Source of the DNA: Sphingomonas sp.
GTDB taxonomy: Bacteria; Pseudomonadota; Alphaproteobacteria; Sphingomonadales; Sphingomonadaceae
Direction: 5' to 3'
Length of the DNA: 5,929 nucleotides
Assembly (NCBI GenBank): GCA_019747165.1
Contig: JAIERC010000500.1
Location: 1 to 5,929 of the forward strand
Below are positions 5,171 to 5,929 of the stretch, in pieces. The position numbers and the translations under genes were made by a program. Numbering within the stretch: position 1 is the stretch's first letter; each line of letters begins with the position of its first letter. The notes beneath the pieces are model-generated. The model made no database searches. It had not been told where the DNA came from and saw only the letters and a list, made by a program, of their open reading frames with translations.

Positions 5171-5929
5171 AACGACTCGCAACAATCGCACTTACGGTCA
5201 GCGGCAGGGGGGTTGCGACGTTACTAGTGGCGCTGAATCCGGCTTGCCGCAGCATCGCAGCAATCGCTTTTTTGCTGCGCGGTCGGCCCGACCCCATGGC
5301 CCAGAGATACATGCCGAAATAGCCATCGCCAGCCGCCTCTGCGCCCGGTGTTTCGGCCATCGGTTCGGCAATCAACAGGCGTCCGCCGGGCGGCAGTGCT
5401 GCGTAAATGTTGCGCAGCAATTGCAGGGCTGGCGCATCGTCATGGTCGTGCAGCACGCGGATCAACGTGATGAGATCATGTCCGCCGGGCAGCGAATCAG
5501 CCAGGAAATTGCCGCCGTGGATCGTCACGCGCGGGCCGTGCCCGGCGGCATCAAGCGCTCGCCGCGCGCGTTCGCCAACGGCAGGCAGATCGAACAGCGC
5601 CAGCTCAATCCCCGGCACCCGCGCGGCGACTGCGGCAATAAACGCCCCCTGCCCGCCGCCGACATCAAGCATCCGCCGGTGCCGCCCAAACGCATAGCTG
5701 TCGATCACATGGGTGGCGATCAGCGGCTGGGATGCCGCCATCAGCCCGGAATAGGCCGCCACTTGGTCGCCGTTCCCCTGCCCTTCCGATTCGGCATAGG
5801 TCCAATAATTGGAGAGTTGCCCGCCGCCTGCGCCCCGTCGCAGCAAGGCAACCGGATCGGCAAGATCGGCATAGAGCAGCCGGTGGTGCGCCACCATTTC
5901 GGCAATGCCGCCATTGCCGCGCAGCGCCG
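5169..5929 (-). CDS. crtF: Carotenoid O-methyltransferase CrtF, N-terminus missing
   Basis: CrtF transfers a methyl group from S-adenosylmethionine to the 1-hydroxyl of acyclic carotenoids (demethylspheroidene and related compounds) in the spheroidene/spirilloxanthin pathway. About 252 residues are visible. The frame stays open through the window edge, and coding similarity continues upstream of the first internal Met (5897), reading ALRGNGGIAE before it, so that Met is not the true start; roughly 120-140 residues are missing. Family signs, numbered from the first visible residue, are the HHRLLYADLADPVALLR segment (about 14-30), the SAM-binding LDVGGGQG (87-94), an acidic FDLP (about 112-115) and the methyltransferase motif RVLHDHDD (157-164), whose His is the likely catalytic base in plant-type O-methyltransferases. 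It is the upstream neighbour of bchC, as in other photosynthesis clusters. No defect is seen in the visible part. Confidence 0.93.
   Translation of the reverse strand, partial: ALRGNGGIAEMVAHHRLLYADLADPVALLRRGAGGGQLSNYWTYAESEGQGNGDQVAAYSGLMAASQPLIATHVIDSYAFGRHRRMLDVGGGQGAFIAAVAARVPGIELALFDLPAVGERARRALDAAGHGPRVTIHGGNFLADSLPGGHDLITLIRVLHDHDDAPALQLLRNIYAALPPGGRLLIAEPMAETPGAEAAGDGYFGMYLWAMGSGRPRSKKAIAAMLRQAGFSATSNVATPLPLTVSAIVASR

Noticed and set aside
4829..5227. A plus-strand frame spanning the crtF-bchC gap
   Set aside because: It runs antisense through the 5' part of bchC, the operator region and the end of crtF; no domain is evident and the gap is better explained as a promoter.
5895..5897. 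ATG at 5897 as the crtF start
   Set aside because: The frame stays open upstream and its translation continues the CrtF-like sequence to the window edge; the family has well over 100 more N-terminal residues.

Overview
This window is a segment of a purple-bacterial photosynthesis gene cluster. All genes are on the minus strand, so transcription runs from high to low coordinates: crtF (5' end cut off by the window edge), bchC, bchX, bchY, bchZ and the first 15 codons of what is most likely pufB. This is the conserved crtF-bchCXYZ-puf superoperon arrangement of phototrophic Proteobacteria. High GC, alphaproteobacterial-looking proteins and the lack of room for pufQ between bchZ and the next gene suggest an aerobic anoxygenic phototroph, perhaps a sphingomonad. 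That taxonomic placement is inference; the photosynthesis-cluster identity is not in doubt.

Layout: 5169-5929 is the C-terminal two thirds of the carotenoid O-methyltransferase CrtF. A 100-bp AT-rich gap (5069-5168) carries a promoter and two tandem palindromes of the PpsR/CrtJ type, 8 bp apart. Next come bchC (4136-5068), bchX (3156-4139), bchY (1624-3156) and bchZ (182-1627). Each junction among these four genes is an overlapping stop/start, ATGA or TGATG, so translation is probably coupled. A 136-bp spacer (46-181) separates bchZ from the putative pufB start (1-45).

How the genes work together: BchX is the NifH-like ATP-dependent reductase that feeds electrons to the BchY-BchZ catalytic component of chlorophyllide a oxidoreductase, which reduces ring B. 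BchC oxidises the 3-hydroxyethyl group to the 3-acetyl group of bacteriochlorophyllide a. CrtF O-methylates an acyclic hydroxycarotenoid on the way to spheroidene or spirilloxanthin-type pigments. PufB is the beta polypeptide of the LH1 antenna that binds these pigments. All cofactor ligands I can check in BchX, BchY and BchZ are present, so the reductase looks functional.

I found no undescribed system, mobile element, CRISPR array, tRNA or rRNA here. The most informative non-coding signal is the tandem PpsR-type operator and promoter upstream of bchC.
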